The notes: generated from the letters alone by a model not told the origin. A stretch of 64,000 nucleotides of DNA from Corbicula japonica (GCA_038501625.1 JAZAYU010000015.1:3308991-3372990); one strand, 5' to 3'; positions 34,601 to 47,295 are shown, counted from the stretch's first letter. Made by a program: numbers and translations.

Positions 34601-37600
34601 CACATTCAACTACACCTTCTACATCAACGACACCTTCAACTACACCTACTACATCAACAACACCTTCAACTACACCTACTTCGACAACAACATCTTCAAC
34701 TACACCTACTTCGACAACAACATCTTCAACTACACCTACTTCAACAACTCCTTCAACTACACCTTCTACATCAACAACACCTTCAACTACATCTTCTACA
34801 TCAACAACACCTTCAACTACACCTACTTCGACAACAACACCTTCAACTACACCTACTTCGACAACAACACCTTCAACTACCCGTACTTCGACAACAACAC
34901 CTTCAACTACACCTACTTCAACAACAACACCTTCAACTACACCTACTTCAACAACAACACCTTCAACTACACCTACTTCAACAACAACACCTTCAACTAC
35001 ACCTTCTACATCAACAACTCCTACAACTACACCTACTACATCAACAACACCTTCAACTACACCTAGTACGTCAACAACACCTTCAACTACACCTACATCA
35101 ACAACTCCTTCAACTACACCCTCTACATCAACAACACCTTCAACTACACCTAGTACATCAACGACAACTTCAACTACACATTCTACATCAACAACACCTT
35201 CAACTACACCTACTTCGACAACAACACCTTCAACTACACCTACTTCAACAACAACACCTTCAACTACACCTTCTACATCAACAACTCCTACAACTACACC
35301 TACTACATCAACAACACCTTCAACTACACCTAGTACGTCAACAACACCTTCAACTACACCTACTTCGACAACAACACCTTCAACTACACCTACTTCAACA
35401 ACAACACCTTCAACTACACCTTCTACATCAACAACTCCTACAACTACACCTACTACATCAACAACACCTTCAACTACTTCTAGTACGTCAACAACACCTT
35501 CAACTACACCTACATCAACAACTCCTTCAACTACACCCTCTACATCAACAACACCTTCAACTACACCTTCTACATCAACGACACCTTCAACTACACCTAC
35601 TACATCAACAACACCTTCAACAACACCTACTTCGACAACAACACCTTCAACTACACCTACTTCAACAACAACACCTTCAACTACACCTTCTACATCAACA
35701 ACTCCTACAACTACACCTACTACATCAACAACACCTTCAACTACACCTAGTACGTCAACAACACCTTCAACTACACCCTCTACATCAACAACACATTCAA
35801 CTACACCTTCTACATCAACGACACCTTCAACTACACCTACTACATCAACAACACCTTCAACTACACCTACTTCGACAACAACATCTTCAACTACACCTAC
35901 TTCGACAACAACATCTTCAACTACACCTACTTCAACAACTCCTTCAACTACACCTTCTACATCAACAACACCTTCAACTACATCTTCTACATCAACAACA
36001 CCTTCAACTACACCTACTTCGACAACAACACCTTCAACTACACCTACTTCGACAACAACACCTTCAACTACCCGTACTTCGACAACAACACCTTCAACTA
36101 CACCTACTTCAACAACAACACCTTCAACTACACCTACTTCAACAACAACACCTTCAACTACACCTACTTCAACAACAACACCTTCAACTACACCTTCTAC
36201 ATCAACAACTCCTACAACTACACCTACTACATCAACAACACCTTCAACTACACCTAGTACGTCAACAACACCTTCAACTACACCTACATCAACAACTCCT
36301 TCAACTACACCCTCTACATCAACAACACCTTCAACTACACCTAGTACATCAACGACAACTTCAAGTACACCTTCTACATCAACAACACCTTCAACTACAC
36401 CTACTTCGACAACAACACCTTCAACTACACCTACTTCAACAACGACACCTTCAACTACACCTTCTACATCAACAACTCCTACAACTACACCTACTACATC
36501 AACAACACCTTCAACTACACCTAGTACGTCAACAACACCTTCAACTACACCTACATCAACAACTCCTTCAACTACACCCTCTACATCAACAACACCTTCA
36601 ACTACACCTACTACATCAACGACACCTTCAACTACACCTACTACATCAACAACACCTTCAACTACACCTACTTCGACAACAACATCTTCAACTACACCTA
36701 CTTCGACAGCAACATCTTCAACTACACCTACTTCAACAACTCCTTCAACTACACCTACTTCTACATCAACAACACCTTCAACTACACCTACTACATCAAC
36801 GACACCTTCAACTACACCTACTACATCAACAACACCTTCAACTACACCTACTTCGACAACAACACCTTCAACTACACCTACTTCAACAACAACACCTTCA
36901 ACTACACCTTCAACTACACCTACTCCATCAACAACACCTTCAACTACACCTACTTCCACAACAACACCTTCAACTACACCTACTTCCACAACAACACCTT
37001 CAACTACACCTACTTCCACAACAACACCTTCAACTACACCTACTTCCATAACAACACCTTCAACTACACCATCAACTACACCTACTCCATCAACAACACC
37101 TTCAACTACACCTACTTCTACAACAACACCTTCAACTACACCTACTTCCACAACAACACCTTCAACTACACCTTCTTCCACAACAACACCTTCAACTACA
37201 CCTACTTCCACAACAACACCTTCAACTACACCTACTTCCACAACAACACCTTCAACTACACCTACTTCCATAACAACACCTTCAACTACTCCTACTTCGA
37301 CAACAACACCTTCAACTACACCTACTTCGACAACAACTCCTTCAAGTACACCTACTTCGACCACAACACCTTCAACTACACCTACTTCGACAACAACACC
37401 TTCAACCACACCTACTTCAACAACAACACCTTCAACTACACCTTCTACATCAACAACTCCTACAACTACACCTACTACATCAACAACACCTTCAACTACA
37501 CCTAGTACGTCAACAACACCTTCAACTACACTTACATCAACAACTCCTTCAACTACACCCTCTACATCAACAACACCTTCAACTACACCTACTACATCAA

Positions 37601-39447
37601 CGACACCTTCAACTACACCTACTACATCAACAACACCTTCAACTACACCTACTTCGACAACAACACCTTCAACTACACCTACTTCAACAACAACACCTTC
37701 AACTACACCTTCTACATCAACAACTCCTACAACTACACCTACTACATCAACAACACCTTCAACTACACCTAGTACGTCAACAACACCTTCAACTACACCT
37801 ACATCAACAACTCCTTCAACTACACCCTCTACATCAACAACACCTTCAACTACACCTACTACATCAACGACACCTTCAACTACACCTACTACATCAACAA
37901 CACCTTCAACTACACCTACTTCGACAACAACATCTTCAACTACACCTACTTCGACAACAACATCTTCAACTACACCTACTTCGACAACAACACCTTCAAC
38001 TACCCCTACTTCGACAACAACACCTTCAACTACGCCTTCTACATCAACAACTGCTTCAACTACACCTACATCAACAACAGCTTCAACTACATCTACATCA
38101 ACAACAACTCCTTCAACTACACCTTCTACATCAACAACACCTTCAACTACACCTACTACATCAACAACACCTTCAACTACACCTACTTCGACAACAACAC
38201 CTTCCACTACACGTACTTCGACAACAACACCTTCAACTACACCTACTTCGTCAACAACACCTTCAACTACACCTACTTCGACAACAACACATTCAACTAC
38301 CACTACTTCGACAACAACACCTTCAACTACGCCTTCTACATCAACAACACCTTCAACTACACCTTCATCAACAACACCTTCAACTACACCTACAACATCA
38401 ACAACTGCTTCAACTACACCTACATCAACAACAGCTTCAACTACACCTACATCAACAACAACACCTTCAACTACACCTACAACATCAACAACTCCTTCAA
38501 CTACACCTACATCAACTACAACACCTTCAACTACACCTACAACATCAACAACACCTTCAACTACACCTACAACATCAACAACTCCTTCAACTACACCTAC
38601 ATCAACAACAACACCTTCAACTACACCTACAACATCAACAACACCTTCAACTACACCTACAACATCAACAACACCTTCAACTACACCTACTTCAACAACA
38701 ACGCCTTCAACAACACCTACTACATCAACAACACCTTCAACTACACCTACGACATCAACAACACCTTCAACTACACCTACTACATCAACAACGCCTTCAA
38801 CTACACCTACTACATCAACAACACCTTCAACTACACCTACTACGTCAACAACACCTTCAACTACGCCTTCTACATCAACAACACCTTCAACCACACCTAC
38901 TTCGACAACAACACCTTTAACTACACCTTCTACATCAACAACACCTTCAACTTCACCTACTTCGACAACAACACCTTCAACTACACCTTCTACATCAACA
39001 ACACCTTCAACTACACCTACTTCGTCAACAACACTTTCAACTACACCAACTTCGACAACAACACCTTCAACTACACCTACTACATCAACAACACCTTCAA
39101 CTACACCTTCTATTTCAACAACAACACCTTCAACTACTACCGTATTGTGCACAAAGGAAGGCATGAACCGAAATGCTGCAAATGTTACTGACATATACGA
39201 CAGGCAAATAACAGTGGTTGATGGTAACGGAAACGACCTCACAACTGGTGCTCAAATAAAAACTTATCTTAGACCTTCGGATAACACTTCATACTTTTCT
39301 TTGCCAGCTGTAGCGAAAGTGGTCATCACTCTTAACGTTTATACAGAAATATTGACATCGATATCAATATACTCATCTGAAAATAGACAAATTTCTTACA
39401 GAATTGACCTGACCGTGTCGAATATCACGACTTTCTTCGATAATGAG
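31604..39447 (+). CDS. Exon 8: 7.8-kb PTS mega-exon plus domain A
   Basis: The acceptor ATTTTAG precedes 31604 (phase 1) and the donor GAG|GTATGT follows 39447 (phase 0). The length of 7,844 bp is exactly right for its phases, and the frame is open throughout. About 2,510 residues are Thr/Ser/Pro decapeptides of the form PSTTP(T/S)(S/T)(T/S)TT; the N-terminal part reads TTTYTTPTTTSTTSTTETT and lacks the GEPGTTPKPP cassette. Domain A starts at the Cys codon at 39148 (CTKEGMNRNAANVTDIYDRQ). The array has nested higher-order duplications of about 870-960 bp and 1,191 bp. Dense O-glycosylation of an extended rod is inferred from composition. The reverse strand also stays open because TAC/ACC-rich repeats lack reverse stops. 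Confidence 0.88.
31740..34440 (+). repeat. Higher-order repeats inside the PTS coding array (870-960 bp)
   Basis: The rare variant AACACTTTCTACATCTACAA occurs at 31791, 32661 and 33621 with the same following order of variants. The spacings of 870 and 960 bp are exact multiples of the 30-bp decapeptide unit, so the reading frame is kept. Confidence 0.85.
34490..36680 (+). repeat. 1,191-bp tandem duplication inside the PTS coding array
   Basis: Two independent landmarks, CACATTCAACTACACC (34601 and 35792) and CCGTACTTCGACAAC (34881 and 36072), are both separated by exactly 1,191 bp. That number is divisible by 3, so the frame is kept. Confidence 0.85.
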
Positions 39448-40074
39448 GTATGTACTTCCTGTTGCGTGTACGTATAATAATTTTAATCTGACTGTCGATT
39501 AATATCTGACTTCTGTTAACTTCCGAAATGTATTGAATGCTGCGTAATTTTTTTAGCTTAAAATTTGATTGGAACTTTCAAATATAGAACAAATAGTTAT
39601 TTCACTAGTCCGCAGATTAGACTGGTGCTGGGGTGTAGATTAGATCCTAGTCTGTCAATTCAATAATTTCTATTTGTCATGATTATTGTAGTTCGTTAAG
39701 CAACATAACATACTTAAACTAATATGATCTAGGTTTTTATGACAAATAAAGATTATAATATCAATAAATTGGGTATTTAGTCGGGACTTTAGTCTAGAGT
39801 TCGGAATTGATTTACAAAATATTGGGGGCGGTGGGGGGATATGTTAACATTTGGGAATGTAACCAATAATCGGGTCTAGTCAGCTAAAACATCGCTGAAA
39901 TTACAATAAATAACAGCAGCATTATAAAGTGATGTATCCGCTCATTACTCGAAACCAGGTGTTAAGTAACTTATTTCTTTTGTTCCTCAAATCTTAAGCT
40001 TTAGGCTTAAACAAGATCAAAAGCTTAATTAAAAATTGGGGCACACACATGAAAAGGTGTTATTGGGCATATTT

Positions 40075-41307
40075 TTATCTCCCATCGCATAGCGGCTGGG
40101 GGATATAGAAATGGTCTTCGTCCGTCCGTCTGTCTGTCCGTCCGTCCTTCCGTGCGCGCACAATTCATGTCCGGTCAATAACTTTTCAACCCCTAGAAGG
40201 ATTTTCCTGAAACTTTAGACAAATGTTCTTCCCCATCAAGACGACGTGCAGAAAGCATGTTCCAACATGGCCGGCTCAATGTCAAGGTCACCAGAGGTGT
40301 TTGAAGATTTGAACCATGCATTTCGTGCGCATTTAATATCTGCTGAATCCCTGGAAACTTAAGTGAAATGTTCAGTTCATGAACATGATGTGCAGAACCT
40401 ATGTTCCAACCTGGCTGGCTCAAGGTCGAGGCAAACTGTGGTGTTGAACCTCCGCCCTAGGGATTTAAAAAAAATCTTTTAAATTCTGAATTTAACCTTT
40501 GATTTTCTACAGTTATCAACCAGATTTTGACACAGACTTTATACCATCTTAAAATTCAATCTTTCCTGAACAATTCATCCACTGGTTGTTCGGTGATAAA
40601 ATTTGAAACAAAAATTTTAGTAGCAGAGTGAAAATTTCAAGTGTCAAATTTCCAATATTTCTACCTGTCTTCAGCTATATTTAGATTCAATCTTAAGATG
40701 TAATTAGGATGTATTACCCGAGTTTATTCCTCCAGTTGCTGGTCAATGACCTAATGAACTTAGATCTGTGTTATGCAATAAATAGGACTTTGCTCTGGAA
40801 GATTTAATAGGGTAAATTTTGTCATTTTCTATGGATACTGACCAAATAAACTTTCTTACTTTATAGCACTTTAAAAGTTAGGCTTTTCTGAATATTTTAT
40901 TCACTGTTTGTAAGTAAAATAATAGCAACAAAAACAAATTTGTAGCACATTCTCAAAATGTTAATTCTAACACAGCGAGGTCACAGCTGTATACAGTGTA
41001 TGTACACAAACTAGAGTTCTCTAAACCCCTGGAATGAATATCATGAAACTTAAGTGAAATGTTCAGTTCATAAACCTGATGTGCAGAGCCCATGTTCCAA
41101 CCTGTATGGCTCAAGGTCAAGGCCGCTTGTGGTGTTTGAGGAGGCACTCTGAAAAACTTATCTAAACACGACATACCCTTGCACTTGAATTGGCTTCCAC
41201 CTGCCTGCGCGTTGCTCATAGCTATTGTTTAATTTTCTCTTATCCATAACCTTTCCCACATTCACATCTGCGGCGAGGGATATTGCTGTCGTTCCGACTG
41301 CCTTGTT
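40075..41307. mobile_element. Non-autonomous element inserted in intron 8
   Basis: It begins ATCTCCCATCGCATAGCGGC, followed by a CCGTCCGTCTGTCC microsatellite, and ends near TGCGGCGAGGGATATTGCTG, an imperfect inverted end. Inside, a unit with GAAACTTAAGTGAAATGTTC and CCATGTTCCAACCTG-like text occurs at least three times. Paralogous intron 3 lacks it: GGGCATATTTTT runs directly into TGACATTTTAAG there. Confidence 0.75.
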
Positions 41308-41480
41308 GACATTTTATTTTTAATTTACTGTTTTGGAAAGAACTTGTAATTGTTTATTATTTTTCATAATTTATTGGAGATTGTATCACACATATTGACA
41401 GAATAGTAAATGTTTACCCCGAAATGCATATTAAGTAATGCCGTCCGCTTATCTTTGTGACGTCATTTCAAAGATCAATA
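41308..41480. repeat. Dispersed GACGTCA family copy, downstream of the insertion
   Basis: Contains TTGACATTTTATTTTTAATT, CCCCGAAATGCATATTAAG and TGTGACGTCATTTCAAAG. It corresponds to 10268-10480 in intron 3. Confidence 0.65.
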
Positions 41481-42060
41481 ACTAGACATCGGTTTTACAT
41501 ACATTCTTCATATTTGGTGTGGATGTTGGTCATGATGAGTAGATGACCCCTATTGAGTTTAAGATCAAAGTTCAGGGTCACAGTGGCCTTGAATATAAAA
41601 AGTTTGTCCAATCAATAACTAGACAACGCTTTGACATACAGTCTTTATATATGGTATGAAGGTTGCTCATGACCAGTAGAAGACACTGTTGATTTTCATG
41701 TGAGTTGGTCAAAGGTCAAGGTCACGCAGTCATTGGCCACAAAAAGTCTATCCGATCATTAACTGGACAACGCTTTGAAATACAGTCCTCAAATTTGGTG
41801 TGGAAGTTGGCCATGACCGATAGACAACTCCTGTTTAGTATGAGGTCAGACTGTCAATGGTCGAGGTCACATTAACCTTCAACACAAAAATGCTTGACCA
41901 ATCATGAAAACTGTACAACATTAGTCTTATAATCGAAAAACTTGGTGTGAATGTTGGTCATAACAAGAACAAAACCCCTATTGAGTTTAAGGTCAATAAG
42001 TCAAGGCCATGGTGGCTTCGACCAGAAAAGCTTATCTTAACAGTCAATAGCTAGACAAAT
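41480..42060 (+). repeat. Tandem repeat of about 120 bp
   Basis: Four to five diverged units of ATCAATAACTAGACAACGCT, TTTGGTGTGGAAGTTGG, CATGACCAGTAGA and GGTCAAAGGTCAAGGTCA. No coding potential. Confidence 0.75.
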
Positions 42061-42484
42061 TATCCATAACATTTATTTTAAAATATTCCTCTTTTCTAGC
42101 ACATGCAGTGTGACCAAATGAGTCTGATTAGCAGTCAATGGTGTTTATTTAACACTTTCATTTGGTATGGATGTTCAGTATAACATGTACATGACCCCTA
42201 TTGCTTTAAAGACAAGTGACCTTCATTGCAAAAGTTTATCTTATTAATAACATCATGATAACATCATAAAGCTTTGGCCAGCTCTCATTAAATTACATTA
42301 GCCCTTCGATTAACCTTTACCTTCAAAATTTTCAGTTTAAATTCATCGCTACAAAAATTATTACTTGCATGTAGGGGACATACGTTTTTTGTAAACACCT
42401 CTTTTTTTAATTGAATATCACCACGTGTTGTATGTACTATCGGCCGTGTTGCTTAAATCATGTTTGTGTGGGTTTTATTTGCAG
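42061..42484 (+). other. Intron 8, 3' end
   Basis: The last 40 bp (ATGTTTGTGTGGGTTTTATT) are shared with the end of intron 3. Otherwise AT-rich with nothing recognised. Confidence 0.5.
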
Positions 42485-42599
42485 ATGGTTGGTGCCGTCA
42501 AAGGTATAAATAAAGGCAACGTAACAAGCGTGAGGATAACGTTCACTAATATTGATACCACACTACCAATAAAGATCAGCGTACTAGGCTGCTTCAAAG
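42485..42599 (+). CDS. Exon 9: discoidin-like domain part B
   Basis: The acceptor ATTTGCAG precedes 42485 and the donor G|GTACAT follows 42599; 115 bp, phase 0 in and phase 1 out. It encodes MVGAVKGINKGNVTSVRITF and ends KISVLGCFK, closing the domain opened in exon 8. It is paralogous to exons 2 and 4. A second 74-bp exon-derived tandem array begins directly after it. The ATG at its first base is an internal codon, not a start. Confidence 0.86.
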
Positions 42600-43200
42600 G
42601 TACATGTATAAAGTTAATGATCAAAATGGGCATCTTACCACACTCCCAATTAAAATCAGCGTCGTAGGCTGATTCAAAGGTATATTATTTATGATCAAAA
42701 TGGGCACCTTACCACACCCCCAATAAAGATCAGCGTATTAGGCTGCTTCAAAGGTATATTATGTATGATCGAAATGGACACCTTACCACACTCCCAATAA
42801 AATAAGCGTACTAGGCTGTCTCAAAGGTATATTATGTATGATCAAAATGGGCACCTTACCAAACTCCCAATAAAAATCAGCGTACTAGGCTGTCTCAAAG
42901 GTATATTATGTATGATCAAAATGTGCACCTTACCACACTCCCAATAAAATTCAGCGTACTAGGCTGCTTCAAAGGTATATTATTTATGATCGAAATAGGC
43001 ACCTTTCCACGCTCCCAATTAAAATCAGCGTATTAGGCTGCTTTAAACGTATATTATTTATGATCAAAATGGGCACCTTAACACACTTCCAATTAAAATC
43101 AGCGTATACGGCTGTCTCAAAGGTATATTATTCATGATCAAAATGGGCACCTTACCACACTCCCAATTAAAATCAGCGTATTAGGCTGTCTTAAAGTTAT
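42600..43200 (+). repeat. 74-bp exon-B-derived minisatellite, second array, first block
   Basis: About eight copies of the unit described at 14952-17110 start at the donor of exon 9, again with CAGCGTACTAGGCTG followed by TCAAAGGTATATTATGTATG. Confidence 0.9.
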
Positions 43201-43805
43201 ATCACCATCTATACTTATATATTATATAATAAAGACGCAATGTATTCAAGCATGACAGGACAGGTTCTGTAGTTCCGGTATTTTGAGGAACGTTCCGAGA
43301 ATCACATTTAATATGCGATTCGTGCATTGCTACAGAAACACGTTTCCTCTTTTCTAAAAAATGATTATTAAGGGAGGGGTTTTTCGTGGGCGGCCGGCGT
43401 TCCTATGACAAATACACAGTCAAAACTTCATAAGGGCAGTATCGTTTTGGTTGGGAGTTGACAAAATGTCAGGGCTCATGTTTAGAGTTTGAAGTCGACT
43501 GCACCATGCTTGAATATTCGCCCAAATATCCTTTACTACGTGTTGAACAATGTTGAAAGCATTATACATGTACTTTGAAAGTTCAATGTGCCGAGTAAAT
43601 CTTAAGTTGAGACTAGAATTTATGCATCATGTATGATCAATGGAAGATGTTTCTTATTAATACATGTATTTTATGTTATATGTTACAGGACACTCCCTAA
43701 CCTTTACTCATTATTTATGCGTCACTCGCAAATCGGTTTTTGTGCTGTAATCAAAGTTTCCAATGATGTCATCACAATATATGCGTCACTCGCAACTCGC
43801 AAATA
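43201..43805 (+). other. Interruption inside the second 74-bp array
   Basis: About 600 bp of unrelated sequence splits the array. Two short copies of TATGCGTCACTCGCAA (43713 and 43781) lie near the right edge. Probably an insertion; no transposon ends recognised. Confidence 0.5.
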
Positions 43806-44275
43806 CATATATTATGTATGATCAAAATGTGCACCTTTCCAAACTCCCAATAAAAATCAGCGTATTAGGGTGTCTCAAAGGTATATTATGTATGATCAAA
43901 ATGTGCACCTTACCAAACTCCCAATAAAAATCAGTGTATTAGGCTGTCTCAAAGGTATATTATGTATGATCAAAATGTGCACCTTATCAAACTCTCAATA
44001 AAAATCAGCGTATTAGGCTGTCTCAAAGGTATATTATGTATGATCAAAATGGGCACCTTACCACACTCCCAATAAAAATCAGCGTATTAGGCTGTCTCAA
44101 ACGTATATTATGTATGATCAAAATGTGCACCTTACCAAACTCCCAATAAAAATCAGCGTATTAGGCTGTCTCAAAGGTATATTATTTATTATCAAAATGG
44201 GAACCTTACCACACTCCCAGTTAAAATCAGCGTACTAGGCTGCTTCAAATGTATATTTTGAATGATCAAAATGGG
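43806..44275 (+). repeat. 74-bp exon-B-derived minisatellite, second array, second block
   Basis: About six copies that resume with TATTATGTATGATCAAAATG and end near 44275. Sequence variants (GCGTATTAGG) are shared with copies at the end of the first block. Confidence 0.88.
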
Positions 44276-44645
44276 CAACACGTTAGGCCATTTTAAACGA
44301 CTACTATAATCAGTCAAAAACTCCCCTGGCTTTTTCAGATGAATGCTGAGATGGCAGGTAGACACATAAATTATTGTCCGCTGGCGTTGTCGTCGGTAGT
44401 TCATCTAAATGAAACTTAATTCCAATCTTAAAAGTACTTGTCCTATTAACATAATACTTTGAATATGTCTTCTGCCTGCAAAAAAACATCAGTTACAACA
44501 AGAATGATAACTCGTGTTTGACTACTGTTAGATATGCCTCTTTCAACTGAATATAATACGAAGCTTAATGTGACTTTAACTATTAAAATACTTTTACTTT
44601 CAAATTCAAGCTTAAAGACTATCAACTCCGTGTAAAAAGCCATTT

Positions 44646-44833
44646 TCCCAAGGTTATAGAACTGAGCATGGAAACCAGTCTCAAATTTCAAGCATCTGAT
44701 TAGGCTGAAATGGCGACCAGTCTCCAATCTCAAGCATCTGATTGGCTGAAATGGCGACCAATCGCCATTTCAGCCAATCAGATGCTTGAGATTTGAGACT
44801 GGTTTTTACAATCTCAGTTTTACAAACTTCAGT
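44646..44833. repeat. Palindromic hairpin element, copy 7 (duplicated left arm)
   Basis: The left arm segment CAAGCATCTGATTGGCTGAA-ATGGCGACCA is present twice; otherwise a complete hairpin with edges CCCAAGGTTATAGAACTGAG and CTCAGTTTTACAAACTT. Confidence 0.85.
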
Positions 44834-46124
44834 CACTATGACAGCATGAATGAAAACTCAACTCATTTTTTTAGTTTTGTCCTTTTTAGCTGACTATAAA
44901 ACGAAAGTTGAAAATGTTTGTACCTTTGAAATTATTTTCCCATTAATAAAACATTTTTATAAGCAAAGCAATGTGTCAAGAAGAATGATAGGTCCTGTTA
45001 GACTAATGTTCAGTTATGCATCTTTCAAAGTGCATTTCTGTAAAATCTAATTATGTTTATAACTTTAAAAGTACTTTTCATATTAACGTTATACGTGGAA
45101 TACATATTCTGCATGAACACATCTATAAGTTACAATTTCAATGAAAATTCAAATGTTTATAATATTTTTAGTTATCCGCCTTTCAAATGACTAAAACCTG
45201 AAACTTAATGTTGTCTTCAACTAGAAAGGCACAATCATTAAAATGTTAAAATTTTACCTGTGTTTTAACCGGATTTTTGCACAAATAAATGTTACTTATG
45301 TATATTTAGTTTGCATATGGTAAGACACGTTAAAACAGTAAAGAAAAAATCGAGATCTAAAAATTCACCTCTTTTTATATTAATTCACAAAAACTAAACA
45401 ACACATTATTTTAAACAGTTTGATGTGTCCTCGTGACTTGCATATGTAAACTATATGAGATATTAAAAACAAATTGTTTGACCTTCAATGTCCTGGTCCC
45501 GTAAACGGGTGACAAACGTTGATTTCTCTTTTCGTTGTTGAAATTTATTTACGAATTACACAACATTTTCTTGTCAATATCATTATCCTCATGATGGAAA
45601 TAAAATAATGTTTTGCATTGCTTAGTGTTTATGAATTTATGTAAATAGAATCTTAGAAAAATTTTAGGTCTGGCTTTTTTCTTTACTGTTCTTTAAAAAT
45701 GTAAAATGAAGATATACTAATAACGATTATTTTGAACAAAGTTTTATTGAACGGCATCATGCCGTAATTTAGGTTTTGATAATTTTATCGTATTTCTGTA
45801 CAGACTACTTTTCCGAAGATTTTAAGGTTTTCAAGTTTGCTATGAAATTTAAGGATTTTTAAAGGGTTCCCAAGGAGGCCTGTATTGTTAATATACTCAA
45901 CTCGAAAAATACAACATAGCAGACTGTACACTGTTATAATATACCATTACTTCATAGAAGTTTTGTCTTTGTTGGGCCAGTAAATTTTATACACGTCTTA
46001 TCCGGTCAACATTTTTTCGAGCACAAAAAGTTAACCATGTAAACAATCGAGAATATTACAGAAACTATTTAATTGTATATTTAATTTTTGCGCAATACAT
46101 CCATTTGCAACTGAACAACTTCAG
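44834..46124 (+). other. Intron 9, 3' part
   Basis: The segments 44500-44600, 44870-45060 and 45080-45240 look like diverged copies of one unit (CTTTCAAATGACTAAAACCT versus CTTTCAACTGAATATAATAC). The last 100 bp match the regions before exons 3 and 5. No gene recognised. Confidence 0.45.
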
Positions 46125-46473
46125 GTGAACCGGGAACCACGCCAAGTCCTCCTACGACGACGACACAAAAACCAACTACAACAACGACTACACCGAAAAT
46201 TACCTTTCCCACCTCAACTGAATTTGAAACAACCACAACAAAAACAACTCCCACCACAACTACTACTTACAGTACAACCATCACAACAATAAATGTTTGT
46301 ATAGTGAACGTATCTCAGCTAGGCTTGATACCGGATGATGACACGAATATCATTGGTTATATTGAAAAGGACAATGTTCCACCCGTACCATCATTCACAT
46401 CTTACGATGAGGCCGTGATGGATGGTGACTTTATTACAGAAAATGTGACCTTGCACATCAAGTGCAAGAAATG
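46125..46473 (+). CDS. Exon 10: PTS linker and start of a VWC-like Cys module
   Basis: The acceptor ACTTCAG precedes 46125 (phase 1) and the donor TG|GTAAGT follows 46473 (phase 2). It starts with the shared (G)EPGTTPSPP cassette, then KITFPTSTEF and about 30 Thr-rich residues. A non-repetitive stretch follows: INVCIVNVSQLGLIPDD, then IEKDNVPPVPSF, then TLHIKCKK with the final Cys completed by exon 11. The CKKCTC joint across the intron is the CxxCxC signature of VWC-type modules. It marks the switch from the mucin half to the Cys-rich half of the protein. Confidence 0.82.
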
Positions 46474-46650
46474 GTAAGTTCCGTCGATGTTTGATTTATC
46501 TTCATTTGTCTTCCTTTGACTCCGCGATATTTTTGAAAAGAACTTTGGCATATGATTTCACACATGTTCTATGTGCGGAACTGATCATCCGTCATGGATA
46601 ATTGATTTCATTGAAATTATGTACAGAGGGTAATCACACCAACGATCAAT

Positions 46651-46795
46651 GCCAAAGATCATTAAACTCAATCTGGAGACCAGTCTCAAATCTCAAGTAT
46701 CTGATTGGCCAAAATGGCGACGTCGTCATTTCAGCCTATCAGATGCTTGAGATTTGAGGCTGGTTTCAAATTTCATCTTTATAACTTCAACCCAT
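46651..46795. repeat. Palindromic hairpin element, copy 8
   Basis: Left GCCAAAGATCATTAAACTCA, right TTTCATCTTTATAACTTCAA; the centre (GGCGACGTCGTC) has lost part of the loop. Confidence 0.8.
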
Positions 46796-46829
46796 GTGAA
46801 GTTTGAAATGAACCATTTTATGAAAATCA

Positions 46830-47000
46830 GTATTGAAACGTGTTTAATGTTTAGAGATGTTATCAATCAACATTGAAAGGTGTTGTTTTAGAAATGTTTT
46901 AAATCAATATTGATAGATGTTGTTTTAGAATGTTATAAATCAATATTGAAAGGTGTTGTTTTAGAAATGTTATAAATCAATATTAAAACGCGTTGCTTTA
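46830..47000 (+). repeat. 37-bp tandem repeat, about four copies
   Basis: Units of AATATTGAAAGGTGTTGTTT followed by TAGAAATGTTATAAATC. Confidence 0.8.
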
Positions 47001-47043
47001 AAAATGTCTTTTACTTTTAAAAATATGCCCCATTATTAATTAA

Positions 47044-47295
47044 CTAGCTCATATTGGCCCAGCTATTCTACTATTTGATTAGCTATTCTCCTATTGGACT
47101 AGCTATTCTCCTATTGGCCCAGCTATTCTCCTATTGGTCCAGCTATTCTCCTATTGGACTAGCTATTCTCCTATTGGACTAGCTATTCTCCTATTGGCCC
47201 AGCTATTCTCCTATTGGACGAGCTATTCTCCGATTGGCCCAGCTATTAACCTATTGGCCCAGCTATTCTCATATTGGACTAGCTATTCTCATAGT
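47044..47295 (+). repeat. 20-bp tandem repeat, about 12 copies
   Basis: Unit AGCTATTCTCCTATTGGCCC alternates with the variant ending GGACT. Highly regular. Confidence 0.92.

Noticed and set aside
31569..39242. 2,557-residue minus-strand open frame rich in VVEGVV, and similar frames at 6012-7235, 7204-9420 and 18518-18793
   Set aside because: They are the reverse complement of the Thr/Ser/Pro coding array. The plus strand has splice sites, conserved flanking domains and correct phases; the minus strand has none.
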